Source: Dysidea avara (Eukaryota; Porifera; Demospongiae; Dictyoceratida; Dysideidae). From it: a stretch of DNA of 64,000 bases. The stretch spans positions 63,872,574 to 63,936,573 of the forward strand of contig NC_089272.1 of NCBI RefSeq assembly GCF_963678975.1, read 5' to 3'. The position numbers and the translations under genes are program-made. The notes below the pieces were generated by a model. The model was not told the origin of the DNA, did no database searches, and saw nothing but the letters and a program-made list of their open reading frames with translations. Below are positions 46,234 to 57,778 of the stretch, piece by piece. The first letter of the stretch is position 1. Each line of letters opens with the position of its first letter.

Positions 46234-46727
46234 GCAGTCAAGGATACTGTAGGGTTCACAGTACACATTGTGTCTGATGTAGAAGTAAACACAAAGTAGC
46301 AGTGCTGGAATGTATATCATCACACTCCAAATCCTAAACCTCCACGACATTCTTTCCTATAATTATTTGATGTCAACTAAGAACAACTGATCTCATAAAC
46401 AGAGAAAATGGTCATATGTCACAGACATGTGATGTGGTAATTGGCAAACATGGTATTGATATAGTGTTCTTGTAAGGGCTCATGTATTTGTTAACTGTTT
46501 ATCTACAGCTGCTGGAACAATCCAACTGGCTAATTGGCTATATTGCAACACATGTCTAAACTGGTCAACTTGATAGAAAGTAGTGAAACAAGAGATACAT
46601 GATGGTACGTAGTTATGAAGAAAAATTTCTACTAGCAAAAAACAAGTAGTGAGTACTGTGGCAAATGTAGTGAACGTCACTGTGCAATTTAGTGACCATT
46701 AATAAGAACTTGCAGCGATGTTAACTA

Positions 46728-47183
46728 TAGTGATGCACCGATACCACTTTTTCACTACCGATCCGATACCGATACATTTGAGGCTGGAAATGGCCGATAC
46801 CAATACTTTGCCCACAGCCATTTCTCACAAGAAACAGCTAGTGATTTAGCTTACTAAACTCATCTCATCAACTGCAGTTTGCTGGTTTTGTGGCTATCGA
46901 AGATAATAGTTTATGGCTTCAATGAATCTTATTTTGTGGCTTACTTTAGTTCCACTGTACTATTAACGCTAGTGGCTGGCTTCTTTTAAGGAATTCATGG
47001 TTTATATCAGCTTTTGCTCAACTCCGTTCGATGTCCTATGTACGCCGCCATCTTGATAAGTAATTAAATGACATCATTTAAAGTATCGGTTGGTATCAGG
47101 CATTTATAGCTTTACCGATACAAGTCCGATACCGCCAAAATAGGGCCGATACCGATACTAGTATTGGTATCAGTGCATCACTA
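46728..47183. mobile_element. hAT-like MITE (TAGTGATGCACCGATACC ends)
   Basis: TAGTGATGCACCGATACCAC and GGTATCAGTGCATCACTA are inverted ends, with repeated CCGATACCGATA motifs just inside. TAGTGATGCACCGAT-type ends are familiar from hAT elements in many animals. 456 bp, non-coding, TSD not clear. Confidence 0.8.
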
Positions 47184-47192
47184 CTTACAATA

Positions 47193-47287
47193 TGGCATTG
47201 TAGCTATGTGGGAAAATCCTTAAATTGGCATGCTTTCACCATCTTTTCAATGTCAAAGTAGGGATTTTCCCACATTGCTATAATGCC
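47193..47287. mobile_element. 95-bp hairpin MITE
   Basis: TGGCATTGTAGCTATGTGGG followed by AAAATCC pairs with GGATTTTCCCACATTGCTAT followed by AATGCCA. It directly follows the hAT-like element. Confidence 0.75.
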
Positions 47288-48016
47288 AAGTACATAATTT
47301 CTTGTTTCACTAATATTTATCACTGGAACCCTGAATTAATAATTAGCACACTACAGTACTTTGAGCATTCACTTGGACTTCCTAAAACTGAAGAGAAATC
47401 AAAGGTTTTGTAAATTAGATCAAATAGTAGACAGACAGTTATTATGTAGCCATAATGCACTAACTGGTCATTGGAAAAGCATGATCTGGTTTCCTTGGGT
47501 TTACCACAAATGTATTCACAGCACAATGTGGTCAAACCGGATGTCCAATAGCAATGTACAGCAGAATTTTTATAGCTTCATAACTCTTTTGTCTTGGTAA
47601 ACAACAAGGCGGTTTTGGTGCCCATTTGTGCAGATTTTCATGGGCTTCCTAATGGTGTAAATTTGAAATTCATAGCTTATTGCGTTGGTGAGTTATTGGC
47701 AAATAAAGAAGGCCTAAGTGAATGCGAATGTACTATAGTTTATAAAGTTTTTCTCTATAAAATACACGTGTGGTTGTGACTGCTGCATTAGAGTGTCTCA
47801 ATCTCACTATGGTATTACGCAGTAGATTAAGGTAAGGGGGTGTGCGAGGGGTATGACACCACCCAAAAATTGCATGTAAGATTCCAAACCTCATCAATTT
47901 TTTGCAGATTCCAGATTTCAAATTTACATCGCTAGCTCCACATAATAAATTAACACTTTTTATGCATTTGGCTGGCTTCCAGGCTAATTGGATTGAGGTA
48001 TAGGATAGGGAATATA
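47288..48016. other. Intergenic, no gene
   Basis: No supportable exon. One GCATTAGAGTGTCTC-type module copy is at 47777-47807. Confidence 0.4.
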
Positions 48017-48665
48017 TGTGACTGGATCTGTGAAAACCGGTCTTATCGCTCAAGACAGTAAGTTTGATTTTTTCACAAAACACAAAGCTTAATGAATGCA
48101 CTATCAAATTTCACTGTCACAATAATATAAGAGTAAAGTGGAAAGGTAATAGATTGATGCATCTCTTGTGTCAATTTCATATGCGTGCTTGCTATCCTTG
48201 GCAAGTTATGCTGACTTGAATTCTTTAAATTATTGGTAGAGGATATAAAGCTGGCAGAAGGAATGTTACTTGAAAAAAACTAGACAAAATGCATGTCACC
48301 AAAAGAGTACTGAACGAAAAAAATCCATGGGGATTTGAACCCAAGACATCTTGCTCTTTGGTCCATTGTTGTCACCACTGCAGTACCACAGACGACAGTG
48401 CTTCCAGCTACCCATTTCTACCTTATAAATGTGAAAATGAAGAAACCTCTATATTCTAGGGGCGCTGTTCCTAATCCTACAAGCGTATTTCTTAGCCATA
48501 GGGAGGATTCCTAATGTTTATACAATAAATTTGAAGTAAGTGCACATGTGTACTGGTGATCTAGCATAAAATGAATGAAAGCTGTACCGTTTGATTAGCC
48601 ACTTCGTTCTTTAACTCAAAACTTCTAATGTGCGATTTGGATCGTTTTTCCAAAATCCAGTCACG
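48017..48665. mobile_element. TGTGAC element, intergenic copy
   Basis: The left TGTGACTGGATCTGTGAAAA then CCGGTC pairs with the right GATCGTTTTTCCAAAATCCA then GTCACG. 649 bp, the same size as 32561-33209. Non-coding. Confidence 0.8.
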
Positions 48666-48779
48666 TTTGCGGAAATGCACCTAGATTTGAAATACTCATG
48701 AAAGGGTATGAAGTGGGCAATAGGTGCAAATTTAACATGGCAGTGTTTACAATTCAAAAATCAACTTTGGAAGTTCTGT

Positions 48780-50500
48780 TTCAGGTGTGATGAGATGTGT
48801 CTGGAGTTAGGAGCACGCATGAAATTTACACATAGAGTAAGCTACCAATGTTCAACCATCATTGTGATTTTTGCTTTAAACCCACAAAGAAAATTCCTGT
48901 TCTTGCTGTGCCCTTGGTGAGGTCTAAGCCATAGACTCTTGCATGTAAAATTTCAGACCTGCAGCTTTCTTCATCTGGCTGCAGGAGCTACAAAAGTGAC
49001 CTGTCCGAATGTTCTCAATTATCGGACAAAAATATGTATTATCAGTCGAGTGGCACTGCTCATAATACTTGACGCTGATCAAGTCTTTCTGTACTTGACA
49101 TGAAAGAGCAACTCTAATACTCTCCAAATATATGCAGATATTTGGCTTAACTGCTACTGTCAGAGAAGCATAAATGCAATGTATAGCTATTTGGGCAAAA
49201 ATCAAGGTCAGCCATTGTGCATGTATCTGGTTACTATTGAACAGTAACCGATGCTCTTAATGTTCATAAAAATAGGTTTGCATTTGATATAGGTGACTAT
49301 TTGATGTGCATGAGCTTCAAATGTAAGATTGCATGACAGAGGTGACTTTGGAGCTTTGTAATTCACAGCCAATAAGGACATAAACTCTGGATATTAATAT
49401 ATATAGGAACTACATAATCTCTTTACAATGATTTTGTTTGTGTGTAGATGCAGATTCAAGCTGGACTATTTTAAAGTTAGAATCCATTGCCACTCGTTTC
49501 CTCAAGAAATGGCTTAAGCTGCCTTGTAGGGTTATACTGTACTATCCAGGAGTTTGTTGCCCGAGTGTCCAGGGAAGCAAAGCTTAGTCTGTTGTCTTGT
49601 GTTCTGACCCCCAGCTGTCTGTAACTACATCTTGGGAATGTTGCTTGCAAATTAATGATAATGAGTACTCCATCTTAACTAATGCCCGGGAAGCAGCTAT
49701 CTGTCTTACTATCTGCTCAATCTCTGTACCTTAAAGCCAAAAATCAGCTAACACATTGCATTAAATTAAGTCTCAATGCAAAGATCACTTGAAGACACTC
49801 TCTGTCCAATCCAAGTTTGGTAACTCTGGAAAGTTCTTGCAAGACCTGGAATAGACTTCTGGCAAGAAACACCCTGGCCAGCTATCATTTCTCCTATGGG
49901 CTACCTCTGATACTCTACCCACTGCTGTCAGCCTTCAGAGGTGGTCAATACAATGTAATTCCAAGTGCTTATTATGCGATTCCATCCGACCCACTACAGC
50001 TTATGTCTTGAATGGCTGCCCTGTTTCATTGCCTCAGCAGCAACACACTTATTGTCATAATCAGGCTCTCTCTAGCTACTATGCTCATTAAGATATTTTA
50101 CTGATCATCCATTTGCTCATTGCTGACTTATAACCACTGAGCCTGTGAAGCACCTCAAGCTACCATCCCAACATCTATTCTGATAACTTCATATCACCTT
50201 GATATTGTTGTGTACAACTCACAACTGAGACCATTGCGTTATACATACTTTTGTTCAATAATTGAGAACATTCGGACAGGTCACTTTTGCAGCTCCTGCA
50301 GCCAGAAGAAGAAAGTTGCAGGTCTGAAATTTTGCATGCAAGAGCCTATGGCCTAGACCTCTCCAAGGGCACAGTAAGAGCAGGAATTTTTTCGTGGGTT
50401 TTCGCGTCTGATCCAATGGTGGTCGAACATTGGTGCCTCACTCTAGTTGAATTTTGGAAAGCAGCTCCTCAACGGATGGAGATATTTTGATGAAACTTGC
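48780..50500. mobile_element. Large foldback with ~240-bp arms around LINE remains
   Basis: The left arm (about 48830-49023) and right arm (about 50258-50450) are reverse complements. Matching blocks include CAGACCTGCAGCTTTCTTC with GGCTGCAGGAGCT, GTGACCTGTCCGAATGTTCT, TGTGCCCTTGG and AACCCACAA. The centre holds decayed LINE coding sequence. It is either a foldback transposon that captured a LINE or an inverted duplication of a repeat. Confidence 0.75.
49447..50200 (+). pseudogene. LINE-like reverse transcriptase C-terminal region, decayed
   Basis: The frames contain LESIATRFLKKWLKLPCRVI, ILYYPGVCCPSVQGSKA, DHLKTLSVQSKFG, PGQLSFLLWATSDTLPTAVS and RWSIQCNSKCLLCDSIRPTT, followed by AYVLNGCPVSL and QQHTYCHNQAL. 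This is the knuckle-bearing C-terminal part (C-x2-C...H...C) of a non-LTR element different from the CR1-like copies elsewhere. Several stops and frame changes are present. Confidence 0.7.
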
Positions 50501-50609
50501 AGGACTGATGCACCATAGGATAGACTTTATTACCTTATTTTAAAATTCGCTTGCATGGCGGAGGTGCTGCACCAAAACAAAAACTTTCTGGAGTTAGGCA
50601 CACTTACCT

Positions 50610-50915
50610 CAGGGGCGGATCCAGACTATTAAAAAGGGATTACATTTTTGGAATTGTAATTTTAGCCAAGTGTAAGTTGAAAACCAAAAAAAAAAAAAAA
50701 AAAAAAAGGTCATCACTTGCTGACAACAGCTGCCCCTCACCATAGATACTCTTACCAACTATATTTCCTTATTTATATCTAGATACATAACTTGCTACAC
50801 TGCTCCTCAAAAGACTACTGTGACTGCTCTACTATAGAGTATCTCGAGTAAGAGAGGCTCTTTCAAAAGGGGGGGTTCCATGGAACCCTTGGAACCCTCC
50901 CTGGATCCGCCCCTG
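50610..50915. mobile_element. hAT-like MITE (CAGGGGCGGATCCAG ends)
   Basis: CAGGGGCGGATCCAG and CTGGATCCGCCCCTG are perfect inverted ends. The element holds an A run (50681-50707) and one CTCTACTATAGAG module (50822-50847). 306 bp, non-coding, TSD not convincing. Confidence 0.85.
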
Positions 50916-50929
50916 CTACTTGCTAATAT

Positions 50930-51250
50930 GTTGTCATGCCTGCAGGGTAAACTGCTTATGGAAAGAAGCTGAAAATTGATACGTGGATAGGCTAACTATT
51001 GAACTTCGTGGTTGGAAAAAAATTGAGCTAAAGACCATGAAGATACAGCGAAAAAAACAAACACATGTGTAACAATTATGCAATCAAGATTTGCTAATAA
51101 AAACGATTGCTTGCCACGCCTACCAAACAAACTGCTCAGGGGAATGATTTGAAAATCAATTCATAGATGGATTAATCTCTTAGAAGACCCTTCAATGGTT
51201 TAGAAGAATCAGATTTAGACTTATACCTACAAAATCCAACTCCACATAGC
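50930..51250. repeat. Repeat containing the empty site for the 31384 insertion
   Basis: GTCATGCCTGCAGGGTAAAC matches the joined flanks of the hAT insertion at 31384-31759. The following GAAAATTG is also shared. The outer boundaries are unknown. Confidence 0.55.
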
Positions 51251-51344
51251 AAGTGCAAGATCGAGATACTCTAATAGAGCAGTCAGCTAAGAAGTAAATT
51301 ACTGTATTAAAACGTTCAAGTATGTCTTGTAGAAATTTAACTCT

Positions 51345-52022
51345 GTAATAAGCCACCATGTATAGAGTTCAACTACAATAAAGTCACCTTGTAGAGAGAT
51401 CCAGCCACCATGTAAAGAGTTCAGATCAGTACACTAGAAGTCTCCCTGTAGAGAGCTCAGCTACAAACAAATCACCCTGTAGAAAGATCAGCTTCACCCT
51501 GTAGAGAGTTCAACTACATTCAAGTCACCCTGTAGAGAGTTAAGTTAGAAACAAGTCACTTTGTAGAGAATTCAGCTACAAACAAATCACCCTGTAGAGA
51601 AATCAGCTTCAGCCTGTAGTTCAACTACATTTCAAGTCACCCTGTAGAGAGATCAGTTAGAAACAAATTAATCTGTAGAGAGATCTACTAGAATGAGTCA
51701 CCCTGTAGAGAGTTCAACTACAGTTTATGGAGAGATCAGCTACAACAAGTCACCTTGTAGAGAGTTCAACTACACTCCAAATCATCCTCAGCTAGAAACA
51801 AGTCATCCTCTAGGTACAGACATCATGCAACTAGAAACAAGTCACCCTGTAGAGAGATCAGCTAGAAATATCTACAGGATATTTATTTATTTATTAACAA
51901 GTCACCCTGTAGAGAGATCAGCTATTTATTTATTTATTCCTACACAGTAATAAATAAATAAATAAATAAGTTACCCTGTAGAGAGTTTAGCTAGAAACAA
52001 GTCACCCTGTAGCAAGATCAGC
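51345..52022. repeat. Minisatellite, ~30-bp unit (CAAGTCACCCTGTAGAGAG)
   Basis: About 20 variable units contain CAAGTCACCCTGTAGAGAG with either ATCAGCTAGAAA or TTCAACTACA. TTTATTTATTTATT runs interrupt it near 51880-51965. A CTCTAATAGAG module (51260-51287) sits just before the array. Open frames through it are artefacts. Confidence 0.88.
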
Positions 52023-52034
52023 TGAAGTTTCACA

Positions 52035-53060
52035 GATTCTCAGCTAAGCCAACGAAGAAGTGCAGGCCACAAAAAATTATTCATGTGAGTAAATAGATTT
52101 TGCTCAGTTTTTGTCATGTCATTCCAAACTTCTATTGCTCTTGGTAAAATGCCTGCTTTATAATCACAAAGCAAGCCATTAAAACTTTTCAGCTGCATGT
52201 CAATCTGGTAAAAGTTGGTCACAATTTTAGAAGATACAACACTTCTACCTAGAGATAACCACATTTATTAATATTGTCTAAAATTCCTTTGAGCATTTCT
52301 AGAGTAATTTGAGCTGACCCAGAAAATACATGGCAGACTCCAAGAGTAAAGGAAACTTCTTCACTATACAATGGATAATGCTTCCCATACTTGATTGTTC
52401 CATCTGTGTCTGTAGTGCATGTGCAGCTTCAGTGGAGGAGCGTTCTTCACCAAGCTGAGCTTACACTATCACTAGTACCTCTAAAATCACGCATATTACA
52501 CACAAATGCAATATAATATTAATACTGTGTATTTTCAATATGTCTGTTTTGTTGGAAGATTTGTATACGAATACAAGTGGCTGCATGATAGTTACTTTTT
52601 ACAGACTTGTGTACTATGATTTTGAGGACACGTGGTGTCACAGGAGCAATATTTAGTACACCTACATTTACAGACAAAAGCTCATACACACACACACACC
52701 CTAACATCATCATTGTACTTGCCACCTTCAAGAGTACAAATTTCTGAGTATCCAAAGCCTCTCTCAGTTCAGCATTTTGCAAATGAGCAGCATACAGTTG
52801 TTGCTTCAGAGCTTCTATTTTATGTGTACATTCAGCCTTTTATTATCTTTTTCGCTACACTTTTTCATGCCACATGATAATGAATTGACTCTAACCAGTT
52901 TTCCCTTCAGTCCATGCATGCAATAGCTTTGACTTTCTTTTCAGTTGCTATTTGCATATGTTTTATGCTGTAGTTGCTGTATTTCTTGTTTTTGAGCTTC
53001 AAGTTCAAGCAACTCTTTATGATTACTTAAATAATTGAGTTTGTGATTGCCTGATTATGG
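52035..53060 (-). pseudogene. Decayed minus-strand coding remains with coiled coil
   Basis: Minus-strand frames show ELLELEAQKQEIQQLQHKTY, then after stops KIEALKQQLYAAHLQNAELR and EALDTQKFVLLKVAS (a coiled-coil pattern, 52700-53040). Lower down come TDTDGTIKYGKHYPLYSEEV and SGSAQITLEMLKGILDNINK, then GILPRAIEVWNDM. A GTGTGTGT run follows the coiled coil and could be a donor. No family is recognised, and the last piece resembles a LINE tail. It may be two unrelated remnants. Confidence 0.35.
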
Positions 53061-53419
53061 AAGAACTCCTGAAAAAATCAGCTATATTCTCCATTTTAAC
53101 ACCGGAATGCTACTTTTGAACTTTCTGTAAATGGCTATTAGTCGATCTGTGCTATTAACAATTGCCTGTATAGTAAGAGGGTTCTGCTGTGGCCAGTTTT
53201 TGCCATACAGATCTAGTGCAACATTACTGGATATGCTTATCCTTAAATTTGCACACTTCAATTATCAATCCCTTTCTTACCACTTCTACTTCAGGTAAGC
53301 CATGCTGTGTCTCAAGTGTGAAGATGTCAGTGTCTCATATAACAAAGGTATCAAATCTGGTTTCCAGAGGAAATGGAAATCGAAAACGGTCAAATCGTTA
53401 TATGCATGTATCTTCAAGT

Positions 53420-53993
53420 AAAAACCTAACCACCTCTTAAAGGCCACATTTTACAAAGATCACCTCTGTACAAAGACCACAATGAAATTAGGTTCTTAAT
53501 AATCTAATTGATTAGACCACTTCATGTTCATCTTTAATAAAGACCACCTCTTTACATGGCAATTGATAAGTTCCAAAACATGCATTTCATGACTCATAGA
53601 AAGGGGTTATAGCTAATGTCTTATCTCATATATTTGGTCCATACTTCACTCAAGTAATCTGGCTCACTTAGTTTGTACCAGAATGTGTCATTATACAAAA
53701 AGTCAATGCAAGTGAAGTGTAGCCAGTACACCATAACCTACCACATCAAAGAAAAAGTTTATGAGGTCTCATAAATGAGATGACCTCAAGAGCCTACCTG
53801 TTTTGATAAAGTCATGAGATAGATATGTTTGGAACTTTGATGTGGTCTTTGTAAAGTGGATGGCCTTTAAAAAAGGTGACAATGAAGATCTTATCAATAG
53901 GGTCATTAAGTGTGTCTTTGAGATCTAATTACAATGTGCATGGTCTTTGTACGGAGGTGGTCTATAAGAGGTGGCCACTAAGGGAGGGTTTCA
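53420..53993. repeat. Foldback with ACAAAGACCAC arms
   Basis: AACCACCTCTTAAAGGCCAC with TACAAAGATCACCTCTGTAC and AAAGACCAC (53424-53482) pairs with GGTCTTTGTACGGAGGTGGT and AAGAGGTGGCCAC (53938-53980). Non-coding. Confidence 0.7.
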
Positions 53994-54276
53994 CTCTAGG
54001 ATACAATTATATTACTATTTCTGTCTTCCATTTCTGGTTTTTGTTTCCAATTACCCACTTTGTCCATTTACTTCAGACTTTTGTCTCACCACACCATTTG
54101 ATCAAAATGTTTGCATGAGCCAGCTTGCAAGCAAGGCATGTCACGGATTGCACCTGCAAAAAGTACAAGTGTAAACCCTGATCAATTGTTTATCTAATGC
54201 CTCAATAAGTTATAAAACACAAGATAGCAACCATATCTGAAAGCACATGAACCACAGCAATAGCTATAACAAATTA

Positions 54277-54440
54277 CAGTGGAACCTCGGTTATCTGAAT
54301 CCCTGGGGACCAGGGGTGCTCCATAAGTCTGAAAAATCCACATCTCTGAAACTGTGTATAAGTAACCTTAAAATGGCATTAAGCATTTTTTAAATTTTCA
54401 GTATTATCAGCTACCCTAATAGAACAGTCACTACTCAACA
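54277..54440. mobile_element. Tigger-like element, left end only
   Basis: TA followed by CAGTGGAACCTCGGTTATCT is the classic pogo/Tigger terminal sequence. Only the left end is visible. A CCCTAATAGAACAGTCAC module copy lies at 54411-54433. Confidence 0.6.
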
Positions 54441-54764
54441 TAGTAATAAACCACACTTAGTCTTTTTCGCATATACATCTATTTCTTTGTGATAGTTGAC
54501 CTAATAAACACTTGTATGTACATATAGTAGATTCAGCTCCATTGTCATATTATGACAGTGAATACTTTCTATTACACACATATACAGGAAACACCAGCAA
54601 AAAAAGCAACAAATAAACAGATTTATCAACCAAACTTACCTATAGACAAGTTGTTTTGCCATTGATGGGCTCATAATTATATGTATGAGTTTTGTGTACA
54701 ATTAGACTAGTATTCATCAGTTTTACAGTAATACAACAGTACTCTACTATCATGAAAATAACTT

Positions 54765-57529
54765 CTAATACTCAAAAGCTAGCTGTTCACAGTCTGATTC
54801 TGAATCAATATCACTGTGCTCTCCTGATTCTGATAAACCACGCATGAGACGTCCATGTTCTGTAAGTAATTATAGATAGTAACATGCACAAAAGCAAAAA
54901 AATACAGAACATACGTCTTCTCCAGTCTCTACTGATAGTCCATGTCGGAGCACTAACAGGAGGTGTAGTTTCTGCTACAGCCCCATCTATCCTTAGTTTG
55001 CGTTGAGCAAAATGATGCTTGGATGATTGAACGGCTGCATCAGCCCTTGCATCAAGCATTTTCAAATACTCTTCAAGTTCTAATATGTGACATATGAAAG
55101 TTGGCCACCAAAAGTAAACTAACTTTTTGATCGCCATGATATATGGTGGACTATGCTAATATCATCTTCCTCATCACTGGATTCTAAACTCATATACTCA
55201 ATTGATAGCTGGTTCCACCATTCTAATTCATCACTCTGAACATGTTTCTTACGCCGCTCAAACAACTAAATAGTGCAAAATACCAGGAAATGAGTATGTA
55301 TTATATATAAACTTACACAATGACGCCTTGATCTTCTTTTCCTTTGCTTTTCTTGACTACTCACCCTTTCCTTTTGATCAGGCCTTGACTCTCTCAGTAT
55401 TCGTTTTCGGGATTCAAAGTATCGCTTGATAGAAACTGCAAAAGTGCAAACGTCATTAGAACTAGAGTTTAAAAAATTAAGTTGTCACCGGTAATAGTGC
55501 TAGAAGAAAAGGTATTTTCTTTGTCAAGCATAAGCTTTTCCTTCAATGACTTCTTTACTTCAAGATTCCAAGCAGAATTACACCTAATAGACATCATTAC
55601 ATTTTAAATTATTTCTAAAAGAACCATCGCAAACTTCTCTTCAAAGTTGAACTGCTTCTCCGCAGGCAATTCCTGATAAAGAGCACCAATCTTCCCCTAT
55701 CAATGTGATATACATATATAGGCAGGCAGGCAGACAGGCAGGCAGCAACTAACAATACTTACACTTAATTTTGAAGGTAACCTCTTTCTCTTTTCATTAG
55801 ATGCACCGGTACTGCTGGATGACAATGATGAACCTACAACCTCAACAGTCTTTTGCTGTTCAATGTTTTGAACTCGGATCATTATTCCATTCATTTGTTG
55901 TTTCAGTTCGTTTTGTGCTCTCAATATCTTCCTCAAAGCATCTTCCACCGAGACGAAGCTTTCGTCACTTTCAGTTAATAGCAATTGTCGCACAGGTGGA
56001 GGCTGCTTGTCTCTAGTAGTTGGGGTGTCCGGTGGTGCAGTTGAGAGGGGCTCAGGAGTTCCAGATTCTGGTGTAGATGGTGACAATGAGGGAATTATAC
56101 TACCAGGTGGCCAATAGTAAAAATTTTCCTGCTGCTCCATGTAGGATGTGTTTGATGGACGTCGTACACCATAACTTCTCTCCACCTGTGATGGTAATGA
56201 AATATTGTGGTAGCTAGCTCAGTAAGACTGTTATGGTCTCGGGGTAAGACTAGTAGCTTATATAGTATGTACACGTTGAGCTGAATCCTCTAAAAACATT
56301 TAATAACTTACGGGTGCAATTACACACGATCTTGAAATTTGGCTCATTTGTAGTACTGCTTGACCCGCTAAAAATATTTCAAAGTCTTATTGTTCAAATG
56401 TCTGACATAACATTTACGGCTAATCAATTCACTATACATTTTCTATGGGGAAGCCATAAAACTGTAGTCTCCATTACATCCCTTTCCCGAACTTGTAATG
56501 GAGCCAAACTGTCGTTGATACCTTTGCTGTCACTATTAATCATCTGGTTGGCTGAAAAATTCACTTTTAATTTTTAGCTGTTTTTCAGGATCCAGCTCTA
56601 ACTTGTACACACTATACAGCAGACCTCTCAACTCTCACGATTTGGTCGTGAGACACACGATTTCAGCCTTCATATCATGACCGCTTGCTGATCTCACAAT
56701 TTTCAATAAAATTTCCTAAGGCATGCTAAATCTCCTTGTAGCAGGTATCACATGATCAGTTAATTAGAATAGTGGGGCGCCTCTATTTTGAGCTGGAATT
56801 TTTGGTGGTTTTCCATATTTTTGACTGTGTCACGAGTCACTACACTGTCAAACTCAATGAACTGAGCATTATTTGAAGGTGAAATCTCAGGTGAAATCCT
56901 TTGAGAAAAGACTCAGCACACATGGAAGGTAAAGAATAAGGTAAAATTCTACCAGTTGTGTTATTATAAATGTTTATTGCTTAATCTTGGTTCAATGTTG
57001 TGAGGTGTACTTGTGCAAAAAATCTGTGCTGAACACTAAATCCACTGCTGGATACTGATTACTCAAGAAATGAGAGGTGATTTCAACGATGAATCACTGG
57101 TGAACCAGTACATCAACTGATCGAAAGACTGACATCACGTGATTCAATGATGGAGCAAAGATAGTAGGTTCTTGTCATATAGTAGGCTACACTGTATTAT
57201 AAGCCGCGGTAAACAGCAGTATTGCAACCACATAGCTAGCTAGTTGTGCTTTTTAAAACAATTTTTTGTTAAAACAAATTTATGTGCATGAGCCCCACCA
57301 CAAAGATGGTAGGCTTCACAGCTACATGGGGTATGGCTTTCTCACGACCAGGTGTGCTTCCAGGTTGAGAGGTCTGATATAGTCAGTACAACATTGTCAT
57401 GGCATGTCAATATAAATCCGACCAATTATCTACTTTCAAAACTTAACTTACATTTCGTCTTCCTTCCATTCGGCTCGAGTGATCATACTCGTACTCCCTG
57501 TGTACTGGAGTCCTCTCAGGTGCCGCCAT
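54765..57529 (-). CDS. Eight-exon nuclear-type protein, family unrecognised
   Basis: Minus-strand exons in transcript order (high to low): 57529-57452, 56185-55763, 55696-55635, 55583-55489, 55435-55317, 55265-55124, 55079-54915, 54859-54765. They total 1179 nt, 392 aa plus TAG. All junctions agree in phase; one donor (GAGAA|GTTTGC) is weak. The ATG at 57529 has a good context (GGCATGGCG). The N-terminus is Pro/Ser/Thr-rich (PSLSPSTPESGTPEPL). A coiled-coil segment follows (LRKILRAQNELKQQM to NIEQQ), then EKRKRLPSK. The C-terminal half is helical and charged: LPAEKQFNFEEK, SAWNLEVKKSLKEKL, IKRYFESRKRILRE, a basic RKRRSRRH likely nuclear signal, an acidic SSDEEDD stretch and an acidic tail. 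It has no membrane or enzyme motif. The composition suggests a nuclear regulator, but I do not know the family. Confidence 0.8.
56620..57376. mobile_element. hAT-like element in intron 1 of the minus-strand gene
   Basis: The left CAGACCTCTCAACTCTCACG and right CCAGGTTGAGAGGTCTG are inverted ends, with GGTCGTGAG and CTCACGACC just inside. 757 bp, without transposase. The ends resemble known hAT ends. TSD not convincing. Confidence 0.75.
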
Positions 57530-57770
57530 GCCTTGCCGGTTCTCACCGAGTAAGTAGTCTACGCGCCAAAATAATACTCGAATTGATGCCACGGTGGTCA
57601 CGTGCCTCAGTGTTTTCATAACAAATAATTATATAGCTAACTGTGAATAAAATTAATATTTTGATCGGAGAGCCGCGTAACCCGCATGTGGCCTCGTTAT
57701 GTGCAATAAGATACCAGAATGTCGATACCACCGATACAAAGCAATAAAGTATCGATATACTTGATACCAG
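57530..57770. promoter_or_regulatory. Proximal upstream region of the minus-strand gene
   Basis: About 240 bases separate the ATG (57529) from the nested transposon pair at 57779, so the core promoter must lie here or within the transposons. No individual element can be asserted. Confidence 0.3.
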
Positions 57771-57778
57771 GTTGATAC

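Noticed and set aside
45880-46350. Tyr/Asp-rich (+) and Val-rich (-) open frames
   Set aside because: Artefacts of the ACT trinucleotide microsatellite.
51693-51950. 85-codon repeat-rich open frame (TSHPVE units)
   Set aside because: It translates the minisatellite and so is not evidence for a protein.
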